Source: Vesta saturnalis
Taxonomy: Eukaryota; Arthropoda; Insecta; Coleoptera; Lampyridae
DNA length: 64,000 bases
Assembly: GCA_036346205.1 (NCBI GenBank)
Contig: JARFJB010000821.1
Location: 2,410,222 to 2,474,221, forward strand
Direction: 5' to 3'
Shown: one piece after another, positions 23,893 through 35,340 of the stretch
Layout of the letters: each line of letters starts with the position of its first letter
Position numbering within the stretch: position 1 is the stretch's first letter
Position numbers and translations under genes: made by a program
The notes under the pieces: model-generated
Seen by the model: only the letters and a program-made list of their open reading frames with translations
Databases searched by the model: none
Told to the model about the DNA's origin: nothing

Positions 23893-26800
23893 TATTAAAA
23901 CAACCCCTGGCAGGCGTATCTTTGATTTAGAGGGGATAATAAAATCTATTTTTAAATTATTATGTTGTATTACGAATTTCCTTTTTATAGTATCTGCGAC
24001 CCTAAAAAGTACCTATGTTATAAAAGAATGGTGTGCAACATCCCTAATACTAAAGAATTAATGACGCTCCAAATGTTCAAATTGTCACCCGTACTGTTCA
24101 ATACAGAGCTGCAATCTCTCATGCATGGACAGAATAGCAAGTCTAGTGAAAACAAGCAGATCTTGAAATGCCAGAATTAACATAAAACAATAGCCACTTT
24201 AAGTATTGGTTTTTCCATTAAAGTTTTTGTGTTTGATTAAGGAACCGTTGATTTCAAAATACCGTTAACAAATGAAATAGCATTTGATATTCTGCTGTAT
24301 ATGTTGAATGCATGAAGAATTCAACTGTTCCCGCAAGAGTTTATGCTGCGCGGTATCCACAAAGGCATCGTTACGAGAATAGAGTTTTTGAGCGATTGGC
24401 GTGGCGTTTAAGAAATCCCGTCTTTCCTAGACCTGGTAGAGGCCGAACTGAAAATATCATAAACGTACTAGCGTGTACAGAATTTAATCCTAAGGAAAGT
24501 ACTAGAGATATTTCTAACAACTTAGGCATTACCCAAACTACCGCCAAACGAATTTTAAAAGACCTACAAAACATAATGCCCTGAAATATATACCTTGTGG
24601 AACGGGTGCCTGGGAAATTTAAATTTCGCGCCAAGTTATATGATATTTTATAGTTTATGTGTTATTTTATAGAACCGGAAATGATTGTTTATTGTAGGTA
24701 TATAAGTTTATTTAATATTAATAAGAGACTCTTGAAATTACTTCAATAAGTTACGTACATATTGAATTAGAAAATATTTAAATAAACGCGGCAATTTACA
24801 AATGCATAAATGAGTTGTAGAGGTAGGGGAAATGAACTGTTACCATGACTTGCATTTTAATAGTCATTTAAAGTGAGTAGTTAGAGTTGGTTGAAACTAA
24901 CCAAAGGATGATCGTTGCCGAGGCACGAGTGACCGTAGAATATAGCGCATCCACTAAATTAAAGAAATAAAGTAAGACAAAATTTATAATGTATAATGGG
25001 GAAGAAGTAAGAATACCTTCCTTATTAAAATAATAAAAGGCGAGAGTGAATAAAAGTGCATATAACGCCAAATAAGTGATAAGGAGATAAATGACGCTAT
25101 AAAGAAATAAATTACATGTTTTGTGCATATTGGAGATCCTGCATGACTACATTTAAAGGGTCAATGAACGATATAAAGTACAGTGATTGGTCTAAATTGG
25201 TTAATCAGTAAATAAAGACGAATAACACTAAAGCATTAACAATTAGTTTGTACGATCAGAATTGCCGTTTGTGATTGCATGCGATTCGTAGTGAAACTTG
25301 AACAATTAAAGTGATAATTAAAACTATAAATATATCCAGCAAATATTCACAGAATCAATAAATTGTTGGAACGACAAATTGTAATTGTAATCAGCGACAA
25401 GCTTCCAAAGAAAATAATTGGGAACAAAGAAAGTACGGCCTAGGAACGCAGTAACTACGTCAGTGGCCTTCAAAACGTGACAAGTAAGATTGCAAACTGT
25501 ATAATAAAGAAACGTATATGTGTTTTATTTTCCTGTAAATTTGTGTTTGAATATCGACGCTGAATGAAACCCATTTTCTTCAATGTTGATAGAATTTTTT
25601 GTGCATGTTTATATGCTAAGAATACTAAATATAATGATAGGATTGTTTTTATGTGTTAATGTAAGCAAAGCATTTCTGCATTTTGGGGATTTAGTAATTA
25701 TTAAATAAGTATAACGTTTTGATTTATTTTCCTTATTAACCATTATGAATACTAAAAGCTTCAATACTGAAGAAAGTCATTTCAATAAAGTTACAAATTA
25801 CATACATCTTAAGCACATCAAATTTAATATAAATTGGGTAATTTATAACAATAATCATTTCTTTTCATAAACAAGTTAGCCGGCGCCAACAAATAATAAA
25901 GAAATTCGGTGAAGCGAACATAGAGTTCATTTACTCAAACTGAAACCTGATAGCAAATAAAATAAATGTTAGTTAATGAATGATATTTTTACAAATTGAA
26001 ACTACCCAAATTAAATTAAAAGGTAACCATTTTAAGTTCTCACAAAAACAATTAATTTTTTATTAAATGATGTTGAAATTATTAAAAATTGTAAAAGAAA
26101 CTACATTTTATTCTTTGTAGCAAGTGTAAACAAACAAAAAGGAATAATCCATATGTTCATGCCCGTTGCACTTATTAATATGGTTTATAAAAAAAGTTTT
26201 ATTTCAAATTTAGGCTACATCCATATAATGCAGTTCTCCATCAGGCATCAACACCCCTCGATTTTGATAGAAGACTCGATTATTGCCATTGGTTACTAAA
26301 CATGGTAGCTCACAATCCTAGGCTATTATCAAATATACAATGGGCAGATGAAGATACTTTCAACAGCGATGGGCACGTGAATTTGCATAACATGCAAATT
26401 TTAAATAGACAAAACGTTATTAGTAGTTGCAAACCAATGAAAGAGGTGCAGTATCAAGGCAGGTGGAGCGTAACCGTTTGGTGCGGTATGTTGGGAGGAA
26501 TGATCATTGGGCCATTTATATTTAGTGAAATTTACCTGAATTTTCTGATCAACGAATTGTCAGTTCTTTTAGAAAACTTTTTGGACAGAACAAACGGGCA
26601 GTTTACTTCCGTGGCCACCCAGGTACTTAAAGCAAGAGACAAACTTATAACAAAAGCAAAAAAAGAAAATTTCTAGGTCAGCAGATCTGACTTGTTTGGA
26701 TTTTTATTTTTGGGGGAGGTTGAACTATCAGGGAGAAAATGGTAGAGCAAATAAGGAACGCCATTCGCCGTATTCCAAGGGCAGAAGTAGAGACTGTTCT

Positions 26801-26990
26801 TTTGTTCACGCGTGAGAGATTGCAGCAGGACGGCGACAATTTGAACCTTTGGGGCGTCATTAGTTCTTCAGTACTGGGACTGTTGCACACCATACTTTTA
26901 TAACATCCACCGTTTTCAGAAACATAGAAAGGAAATTCCTAATACGACATAATAATTAAAAAAAATAAATTTTATTATTTCAATTGCTTA
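23893..26990 (+). mobile_element. Mariner element with long terminal inverted repeats
   Basis: The left part (about 23955-24150) and the right part (about 26790-26975) are inverted copies. Both have TTAATTATTATGTnGTATTA, GAATTTCCTTT, TTATAAAAGnATGGTGTGCAAC and ATGACGC(T/C)CCAAA. The right copy overlaps the 3' end of the transposase frame, so the left end carries a reversed duplicate of that coding sequence. Outside both ends lie satellite monomers in opposite orientation (20048-23892 plus, 27003-27650 minus). Confidence 0.7.
24255..26800 (+). pseudogene. DUF4817-type mariner transposase interrupted by 1.6 kb
   Basis: The 5' part, about 24260-24580, encodes the DUF4817-like helix-turn-helix (VPARVYAARYPQRHRYENRV) and the second DNA-binding region ending KRILKDLQ. 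The 3' part resumes at about 26205 with FRLHPYNAVLHQ, then WADEDTFNSDG (first Asp block, altered from WTDEA), RWSVTVWCGMLGGMIIGPFI, a deletion of the second Asp block near 26600, RSADLTCLDFYFWG (third Asp, near 26680-26720) and MVEQIRNAIRRIPRAEVE near 26738. The 1.6 kb between (24585-26204) has a TATA-like and an AATAAA-like element but no recognised ends or coding sequence, so it may be another insertion. Confidence 0.8.
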
Positions 26991-27002
26991 ATAATTAATA
27001 AA

Positions 27003-27650
27003 ATTTAATAATTAATGACAGTTAACCGTATTCTCTGATTCTGTTACTTGTAACATGTATTTTTACGTAATTTTTATCCATATCTTTAGAACGAAAGGAG
27101 ATATCGACTTGCGGTTTTCACTAATTTCTGTATTTTTTCACGGTTTTATTTTGAGTTAAAAATAATTACACCCTTACATTTAAACTTTTTTTAAAGTTTT
27201 GTCACAAAACGCCATCTACCGATTAGAAAAAACTAAATCGACAGTGTGATTATTTTAGTAGAAGCACCCAAGAAGCCTCTCTAATATGAGAGTTTATAAA
27301 TATCGGTTGAGTTAACACGAAGTTATGACATTTTTCTCAAGTGAACATTTACCTCTCCCCCTCCCCTTATTGAACAAGATAGAGAGAAATGATGAAAAGA
27401 GAAAATGTTTCTGAGCTTACGTAGTTTATAATAAAATTATTTTGGGCATATCTTGATAATGCCGATTTAAGAGAAAAAGCCGATTTTCTAACTTGGTGTT
27501 CATGTACGTCCCCTAGCGGCGATCGACGGAACTTGAAACTAATTTCCAGCAATTTGTCTTGGTCACTTTTACTATCAATATTTTTTGCCGAAATTGTGGG
27601 ATGCTTAGTTTCTCATATACAGCCGGCCTCCTTTATTAATGGACCATCCA
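27003..27650 (-). repeat. Inverted copy of the satellite monomer
   Basis: Reads as the complement of the monomers at 20048-23892: GTCACAAAACGCCATCTACC near 27190, CGTCCCCTAGCGGCGATCG near 27508 and TGGACCATCC near 27640. One near-complete monomer. Confidence 0.85.
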
Positions 27651-28015
27651 GTACTGGCAAAAGTTGGCAATTATTTTTGTCACAATAATTTAAATCGATT
27701 TTTTCTTCAAGTGTATAGAATATGCGATTTATGTTACTGAATCCATACAATAGAACAAGGCATTGTTTTAGTAGTACAATAATGACACGTTTTGCTGTGT
27801 TACTATAAATAATAACAGTGGCCAACAGTAAAATTTTTTCCTGAAATCTAATAGGTGTTCTTAAGCATATCTATCGGGAAAATGGCGAAAATGATACCAG
27901 ATGTTTCCCATTTGCTCTATTTTACTATTTACATGAACCAACAAGTTTTACAAAAACTTTACTAAAAGCAGACTTGCTTTTTAAAAATCACTTATAAACA
28001 CTACAAAACATTCTT
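27651..28015. other. Noncoding interval
   Basis: AT-rich. A 70-codon minus frame at 27613-27825 has no recognisable motif. Confidence 0.45.
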
Positions 28016-29666
28016 TCATAGGACTTTCTTGAGTGTGTAACTCCAGGTCGATTTCTTTGTAGATTCCAGTAGTAATTCGCCATCATGTGAACGTCCCACC
28101 TCCTTCGATACGCATCTTCCATTGTGCGTATATATTGGTGAAATCTTTGACTTTTCGCTAAAATCGCTGAGATCTTTTGGAAACTGATCTAAATGGGAGT
28201 GTGAATTATGGATTTTAATACTCATGCTGCAAGCCAGATCTTCAAGATTCGACAGCATGTGCTCAACTAACTGAGAATAGTCGTCCAATTTAAGGTTTCC
28301 CACACAACTTTATACCACCAAAATAAATTATTTCCAAGCATTCGGTTCTAGCTCAGAGTTCATTAGACAACCGAACATAAACTCCTCGAACCGACAGGAT
28401 GTTCAATCTCAAATTGAATAGGACTTGCATCATTTTGTATTAAATATTAATAATTAAGTTAAATGGCAAATTTCATAATTATAGTTTAGCATAAAGAAAT
28501 TGTAACATAAACATTAGTCAGTAGTAGGTCAATAATATCAACAACGCGACGTAGCACAATGTAATCGAATTTATGCGTCATATTAAATTGTAACGTTTAT
28601 TTTTGTAAATAGGACAGTAGGATAATTACTATAAACAGTTGTGGTAATAGATTTAATATACAGGATTGCGTTAGATACCACTAGTTCAATTACTCACAGG
28701 GTGCAAGGACCAGTCTACAATCGGTGCAAGTGGCGGTGTACCCTTTGCACCTCCAACACACTTAGTCTCAAATATCCCGAAATTAAACACTATGTCATTG
28801 AACTCACAAAGTTTGGGTCCTTTATTAGCAGCCGAATTTTTGGGCCATCAAAAATACCTACTTTTCTGTACTTAATCCGGAAATATGAGCAAAACCCCCA
28901 CCGTCTTTGTATTTGTCGAGAGCCTTTACAAACTGCTTCATAATGTCGAGCTTAATATGTAGTGGTGGCAGTATAATTCGATCTTGGTTACTAAGGGTAA
29001 ATTAATAACATTTTATAAACTAACCACCAGGTCCCTCCCTAATGGCCACGTTTCTTGAGACCAGTGGTGTTGGGTCCCGACTGTTCCATAGACACGTAAA
29101 GCAGGGGTATTTGTCGCAGCCACTTTTTTGACCCAAGAGAAAATTAACCGTTTTTAAATCTATAAATACTACCCTGTTATGTTCTCTATATTTCATCCTT
29201 CCCATTACCAAGAAAATAGCTTTATATTCTTCTTTCGTAGTAGTAGAGTGAGCAATAAAGGTAGATCCATACTTGTTGCCGTTGTGGAGCAGAACACATT
29301 TCGAGCTTCTCTTACAGCTATCTATAAAAGTTGCTAATCATTTGGACTGTGTTGTTCCTAACCCATATTCTGAAAAAGATCCTGGATGTGATTACAAAAA
29401 CTAAATCCTTTTCAATTGAAAAATATGACACCAAATCTTTTTGTCGAGTTCGGTAAGTAGTAAGTTTTGCATCTGGAGATAGCAAATTTTTCTCTTAAAC
29501 GGGATGCCAAAAGTTCAGATGCTTCTTTTGACAAATTTAAGTCCCTTATTAAACTATTTAATTCCTTTTGATCAAAAGGTTCAGGATACGATGAGTGGAA
29601 TGTAAAATCTAAGTTTTCAGTATAGTCTGTTGTCACCTCTTCTTCACTTTCTACATGACCTGACAT
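28016..29666 (-). pseudogene. Relic of a multicopy arthropod protein family of unknown role
   Basis: Minus-strand pieces in consistent order. N-terminal (29666-29412): FDQKELNSLIRDLNLSKEAS, ELLASRLREKF. Middle (29300-29020): VLLHNGNKYGSTFIAHSTTT, LGQKSGCDKYPCFTCLWNSR. Then (28985-28890): RIILPPLHIKLDIMKQFVKAL. C-terminal (28303-28016): CSMSIKIHNSHSHLDQFPKD, LSDFSE. From memory, this arrangement, with its CxxC-type CFTCLWNSRD block, is a widely dispersed, repeat-like gene family in arthropods, often found in many copies. I cannot name a mobile element class for it. Frameshifts and stops between the pieces make this copy non-functional. Confidence 0.65.
28304..28640. other. Decayed linker inside the relic
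   Basis: Lies between the C-terminal piece and the middle of the relic at 28016-29666. No recognisable coding sequence, so probably an insertion or an extensively decayed part of it. Confidence 0.35.
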
Positions 29667-29949
29667 GGAACTTTTTGGTCGTAATTGGTGTTTTTAACTT
29701 GAGAACACTTCTTTTACTACTTGACAAAATTTAGTACCCATGGCTTGCCTTCATTACACAATTCCATACCGACGAAGGGCCGGATTTATGATATGGGTGG
29801 CCCGGGTCCCATTTTGGCGAGAGTCCCATTGTTTCAAGGTGTTGTAATATGTAATGCAAAACACGAAATGAACCGAACACAAGCTTATTTACAAAATTTA
29901 TTTACACTGAGAAATTCAGTTAAAATTATTCAATATTTTCATTAAAAAG

Positions 29950-30960
29950 TATAGTATAACATAACTAACAAATAACACATAAATGTATTAAAATGGATAA
30001 TCCAGGCACTTTGCTTGATTTTCGTGCTGCAAAACACTGATGATGTCACTAAAATCCAATTCGACGGTATATCTGACTCGATGCTCATGATAACCAAATT
30101 TACAAGTTGTTCCTGCTTCATGGATGCCCTTAATCGGTTTTCAATTAATTTGAGTTTTGAGGAGTGCTCGTCATTGCAGTTGGTTACCATCAAAATTGAA
30201 TATATTCGTATAGACCTCAATGTTTGCGAAAGTGTCCCGCACACCCTTTTTCATGGTAAGTTGGTACATAAAAAGTTCAGTGCTGATATCTTTTGGCTCC
30301 CCCTCTGTGAATGTATTGACAAATGTTACAAACTCACAGTTGATCGATTAATGTAATGTCCAAGTCCACTGAATAAGACCTGACGAGTTGCTCTGCTGTG
30401 GCTTTAAGCTCAACTGAAGATAATTCTTTCAGATGCTAAAAAAGCTAAATTGGCTTGATAAATCTTTATATGCTTGAAGGCGTTGGTCAAGAGAAACCAT
30501 AAACTAATCAATAACAGGTAAGAAAGTTTCTGTTCTGTATTTTTAGAAGGGTTGAGTTGTATTTCTTCTGTATGGCCGTAACCAAACGGGTTAAGACGCA
30601 CCTTTTGGCGCGTGCGTCGAGCTTGAACATATTCTGTTGAACCAGGCAGCTCTTCTTTCTAAGCAGTAACACATTGATACGTTATAGTTTTTAAGCTGGT
30701 TAGTGATGCCACAGCAGTATTTAGATCGAGTTTTGCGTGTTGTAAATTTTTATTAGTAGCATCTGTTCTTTGCAGGATATGATTCCAGAAGGTGGTGTCA
30801 ATACAAATGTCAAGCTGATTCATCTGCGTTAACAATCCTTCTGCTTCACACCGTACACAGCCTTTTTCTTCAAAGCAAAGTCATTGTTATACATTTGCTG
30901 GATTTAAGTTATTTACGCTCAAAATTTAAAATGACCACCATCTTGAAAGGTTAATTAAAT
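29950..30960 (-). pseudogene. hAT transposase relic (ZMYM1-like), C-terminal half
   Basis: Minus-strand translation in shifting frames gives ETFLPVID near 30510, VNTFTEGEPKDISTELFMYQ and LTMKKGVRDTFANIEVYTNI near 30210-30330, and the hAT dimerisation region SKLKLIENRLRASMKQEQLV, VIMSIESD near 30065-30165. hAT transposases of this ZMYM1-like type carry a C-terminal dimerisation domain with the order SKLK...NRLRssM...L..L..MSIE, as seen. Stops and frameshifts throughout. N-terminal zinc finger and catalytic Asp residues are not found. Confidence 0.75.
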
Positions 30961-31402
30961 GTTACTAATTTAGCAATCCATAAAAGATTTAAAAACTAAA
31001 GTTATTACTTCCGGTTAATGTAAATAAAAATTAGCAATATAGGCCAAACATATTAAACTTGAAGTATACTTACCAATGTCAACTTAAATTTACAAAGAAT
31101 AATTAAAATACAATTATAAGCAAGAAACTTATTTAACTGGCTATTTAATTGTCCTGGCCAATCAACCAATAGGTAGGGCAATGATGAGCTCAGGTTTACG
31201 CTGTTAGTAGGTATGCATTCATTCTAATTAGAATAAATCAGTTTTTCACTTACCAAGATATATCATATGACAAATTCCAGGGAAATGACTCTTGATAAAC
31301 TTTAAACGGGAGAACCAGAACTAACTTTTAAATAAGTAAACTGCACACAACTGAGATCGTACTTGTCACGCAAAAACTCATAACATAACTACCCTCTAGA
31401 AG
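30961..31402. other. AT-rich interval without a gene
   Basis: Nothing recognised. Confidence 0.45.
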
Positions 31403-32160
31403 ACTACTATCGGTTTCAAAAAGCAAGATAGGTCAGTTTGAAAGCTTATAACTTTTTTATTGTAAGCCCAATTGATGTGAAGCTTGGCAGAGATCTTTCC
31501 TGTAGACATATAATAACACCCAGAAAATATAAATTTTTTAGACGGTTAACTTTGTAAATTAAAAATTAAATTATCATACAAAATGTAGTTTTGCGACCTG
31601 TGTTTTATATACGGTCGGTTTCAGTGCTCGTAGCTTCCTTATTTTTGTCTTAAAATGTGCGAAATTTTAACCAGTGGCGTACCAAAGTAATATAAAGGTA
31701 ACTGCAATTTCAAATTATTATTAATTAATTATTAAAGAACAATTAAAACCTACATGTCGGTCCACTTAACACGAAAGTATTTGCATTTAGAGCGAAGTTT
31801 GCACATATCGAGAAACATTTTTTTTTCAAAATTTAAATATTTTTTCAAAATTTGAAATAGCAGTTACCTTTATTTTACTTTGATATGTCACTGGTTAAAA
31901 TTTCGCACATTTTAAGACAAAAAAAGGAAGCTACGAGCACTGAAACCGATCGTATGCAAAACACGGGCCGCAAAACTACATTTTTTATGATAATTTAATT
32001 TTTAATTGACAAAGTTAAGCGCCTAAACAATTTATATTTTCTGAGTGTTATTATATGTCTACAGGGAAGACCTCTGCCAAATTTCATGTCAATTGGTTTT
32101 ACAATAAAAAAGTTATCAGCTTTCAAACTGACCTATCTTGTTTCTTGAAACCGATAGTAG
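31403..32160. mobile_element. Fold-back (long inverted repeat) element
   Basis: Two arms of about 313 bp (31403-31716 and 31849-32160) are inverted copies with high identity and end in CTACTATCGGTTTCAA / TTGAAACCGATAGTAG. A 132-bp AT-rich spacer separates them. Internal landmarks such as GTGCGAAATTTTAACCAGTG occur in both arms. No coding sequence. The length and structure fit a non-autonomous fold-back MITE. No target duplication is evident. Confidence 0.85.
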
Positions 32161-32469
32161 TTCTGTCCGAACATTGTGATTGTGCTGCCACCTATGAGCA
32201 AGTTAGAAAATAAAACCTATATGCTAAGACAATGATCATATTCCTGGTCACGTGTACTAATAAATCATTTTTAGAACATAATGCAAGTTGTGTTTTGCAA
32301 GTAAAGACATACTAAACATTTCATTATGGGAGGAAATTAGTAAATTATCACTATCAGCCATTATAACTCAATTGAATATGCATTACTATGTTCTTGGAAG
32401 TAAAATAACTAATTTTTGGTTTTGTATAATTTTAACTAATTTAAAATATAAAATTTCTTTATTACATTT

Positions 32470-32700
32470 CTTTTCAAGGTAGAGGGAAAAAGCAACGTAT
32501 TTCATTCCACAATCATGGATTCCCAGCATACATACACACATTACGTATATATGCATGGTGGGATTAAGGATAGCTGTGGTCAGGATACGATCGGAAGGAA
32601 CGGAGTTAGGGTTCTGAGGGGGAAAATGATATCCCAGCATTCGCCTAAGTAGCCGCACATGGTGTGCATATACGCAGTGACCATGCCGCTACATGTGTAT
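32470..32700 (-). repeat. Dispersed repeat with AGCCGCACATG core, copy 1
   Basis: About 190 bp nearly identical to 48125-48310: ATGGATTCCCAGCATACATAC, TGGTGGGATTAAGGAT, GAGTTAGGGTTCTGAGGGG, CAGCATTCGCCTAAGTAGCC, ATACGCAGTGACCATGCC. It could be a SINE or the 3' tail of a longer element; no poly(A) end was identified. The strand is arbitrary. Confidence 0.7.
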
Positions 32701-33449
32701 GAGGAAAATCCCCTAAAAAAACCTCATACAAGGTAGACGGCAACGGGCTTATCGTCGAACTAAGCATAGCTTCGAAACCTCAGAAAAGCATGAACTGTAA
32801 CACTGTAACACAATGTCAAATTTGACATCAACACATTAAATTAAACCAAAAATGAAAAAGTATTATTTAGTTAATCAATGTAATCTTAGTATCTAGCTAC
32901 GGTACTGCGACACCACTACAGTTATTTGTTGTAACTGATTATTGTAAAATGTCTAATGAACAAATAGATAGTTGCACGGTTGAAACTTCAACATAAAAAA
33001 AAATGTACGCACGATAAATTATATTAATTATTTAAGAACGTCAATCTTAATAAAAATTTTTAAGGCAAAAGAAAAGAAATCTGTTTTTTGCCCTTATTCT
33101 AATTTTTTATCCAAATGTCAATACACTATCAAAGCATACAAATATATCAAGATTTCTTTTTAGGCGAACGCAATAACGTAAGCTAATTATTTTCGTCAGT
33201 GGATTTCTTGCTCACTCGCTCAATCTCTCGCTCGTCCCTCGATGATTTTCTCGTTCGCGCTCTGGCTTTAGCTGATGGAATTGAAATAAAAGGTTGACAT
33301 TTTCATAGTATTTCCCTTATTATATAATAAAGCTTGGGTTTACCAGCCAAACAATCCCCCAAAATTATCGGATATATTAGCAAAAAGGTATTTACGTAAG
33401 CTCATCCGTATCATAAGAACAGTACGAGATAAAAAAACTTTACTACAAA
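32701..33449. other. Noncoding interval
   Basis: AT-rich. Around 33205-33265 there is a short run of TCGCTC/CTCGCTCG words. No gene seen. Confidence 0.4.
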
Positions 33450-33681
33450 AAGTTGTAGAGTAGAAAGAAATAAGAAACTTTTATTAAACAGTCTTTTTTT
33501 AAATCAGCATTTGGGCTGAATTTGGCTTCCCCTTTTCCATCTTGTCGGTATTGCTTGCTGTTCTTCCTGTTGGGGCCTCTGTTGGTATACGCGAACCTTG
33601 CGAAGGCGAGGGTTTCCTTGTGTGACGATGTTTGGCGAGTATTAACTTCAATGTATTGGGCAATCTTAGAGAATCGGAAAC

Positions 33682-33683
<2 letters not shown>
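33450..33683 (-). other. Unassigned open frame next to (AT)n
   Basis: On the minus strand, RFSKIAQYIEVNTRQTSSHK, TLAFARFAYTNRG and a Lys/Gly-rich tail look more protein-like than the neighbouring sequence, but the frame begins inside the (AT)n tract. It may be a fragment of a mobile-element protein. I do not recognise it. Confidence 0.25.

Positions 33684-33745
<62 letters not shown>
33684..33745. repeat. (AT)n microsatellite
   Basis: About 60 bp of uninterrupted AT dinucleotides. Ile-Tyr repeat frames across it are artefacts. Confidence 0.97.
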
Positions 33746-33749
<4 letters not shown>

Positions 33750-34406
33750 AATCTTGTTGTTCTTTGTGTCAAGTTGTAGATAACATATACCTATGGTAAA
33801 ATGCCGCATTGAGGCATCAGTTATGTACAAAAAATGAACATGTTGTTTTGAGTTCGAAATTTTTAAGTAAGCAGTGCCTTTTATTTTACGTATCATAAAT
33901 TGTTAGAACCAGAAACTATTGAAAAATGTTTTACATTGTTTAGGACAGCAGCGGCTGTATAGTATCTTCACCTTATTGAAGAGTCGATAATACAGTACAC
34001 GTACTTTTACGTTTTACCTTATTTTATTACAAAGAAGCGAACACCTTCTCTAATTTGTACACAATTAGGTAATTTATACAACAAGTTCGTTTCAATCTAA
34101 TATAACTTACATATTGAGAGTGAAAATCGCAAGTGGATATCCTTTTGTGCAAATTACGTTTTTAAGTAGACAATTAGGTCCAACTGTTTTGTAAAAATTC
34201 GAGTAAATTTAATTTTATTAATCTGAGTAACGTTGAATACAGCGCTAATCAAATGAAACACAACTTGATGAGTTATTTTTGTGTTTCGATAATGTAAAAC
34301 CAAACCATATTAAATGTTTGTCAACCTACATGATGTCGTAGGTCATAAATCTGAGTTATTATATTAAATTATTCATTTAAATTAAACCAGAGTTTTTCAC
34401 GTAAAG
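33746..34406. other. AT-rich interval without a gene
   Basis: Nothing recognised. Confidence 0.45.
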
Positions 34407-34470
<64 letters not shown>

Positions 34471-34918
34471 GTGCGTGTGTGCGTGTGTGTGCGTGTGTGC
34501 ATGTGTGTGTACGTGCGTGCGTGCGTGCGTGCGTACGTGTGTGTGTGTGTGAGTGCGTGATTGTGTGTTTGTGTGTGTGTTTGTGTGTTTGTGTGTTTGT
34601 GTGTTTGTGTGTTTGTGTTTGTGTGTTTGTGTGTTTGTGTGTTTGTGTGTTTGTGTGTTTGTGTGTTTGTGTGTTTGTGTGTTTGTGTGTTTGTGTGTTT
34701 GTGTTTGTGTTTGTGTGTTGTGTGTTTGTGTGTTTGTGTGTTTGTGTGTTTGTGTGTTTGTGTGTTTGTGTGTTGTGTGTTTGTGTGTTTGTGTTTGTGT
34801 GTTTGTGTGTTTGTGTGTTTGTGTGTTTGTGTGTTTATGTGTTTGTGTGTTTGCGTGTTTGTGCGCTATCAAATACACGCACGCACGTACGCACACACAC
34901 ACACACACACGCACACAC
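34407..34918. repeat. (GT)n / (GTGTTT)n microsatellite ending in a short (CA)n
   Basis: Pure GT for about 55 bp, a GTGC-rich part, then about 300 bp of GTGTTT repeats, and after a 15-bp break an inverted CA-rich end (34876-34918). The long Cys-Val/Phe frames here are repeat artefacts. Confidence 0.95.
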
Positions 34919-34959
34919 ATTTACACGCCGCCCTAGGCAAATTAACCAAAAGTGCACCG

Positions 34960-35340
34960 AGTTGTGTTTGCTACTGGCTAAAGTTAAAATATTGAATTTA
35001 AGGTTGTTTTCATTCCGCTTGGAGCTGATTAGATTTTGGGAGAAATCCAGCGGCGGAGGGTTTAGGGTTTGTTAGGGGCAGGTTTTCGTTTTTATCAAAT
35101 AATCAGGTGCATCTTTCAAAGATATAAAAATGTCTAGATATAGAACTTATCGATTAATTAATTATGTTCTACGCAATTTTTTGATACGACGCCCAATTTA
35201 GCTGCAAAAAAATTCCTAAGCCAGAATTTAAGTATTAGTTCAAATTTTGTCAATGTCTGAATAACGATTAATTTTATAAGAATAAGTGTAGACATATTTT
35301 TTAAAGAAAATTTAATTTTTCATTACTTTTCTTTATAAAT
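34960..35340. repeat. Arm sequence of the GT fold-back element, second locus
   Basis: Matches the sequence that follows the GT tract at 15575-15960: GGAGCTGATT, GGGAGAAATCC, TATCGATTAATTA, TTTTTTGATACGACGC, AAGTATTAGTTCAAATTTT, ATTTTTTAAAGAAAATTTAA. Only one arm is seen here. The GT tract and the arm therefore travel together. Confidence 0.75.

Noticed and set aside
24371..24634. 87-codon minus-strand frame
   Set aside because: Shadow of the DUF4817 coding sequence on the plus strand.
24585..26204. Complete LTR element inside the mariner relic
   Set aside because: TATA-like and AATAAA-like signals exist, but I found neither paired ends nor a target duplication, so I only describe it as an interruption.
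34369..35075. Long frames of Cys-Val-Phe or Thr-His repeats
   Set aside because: Produced by the (GTGTTT)n and (GT)n tracts.
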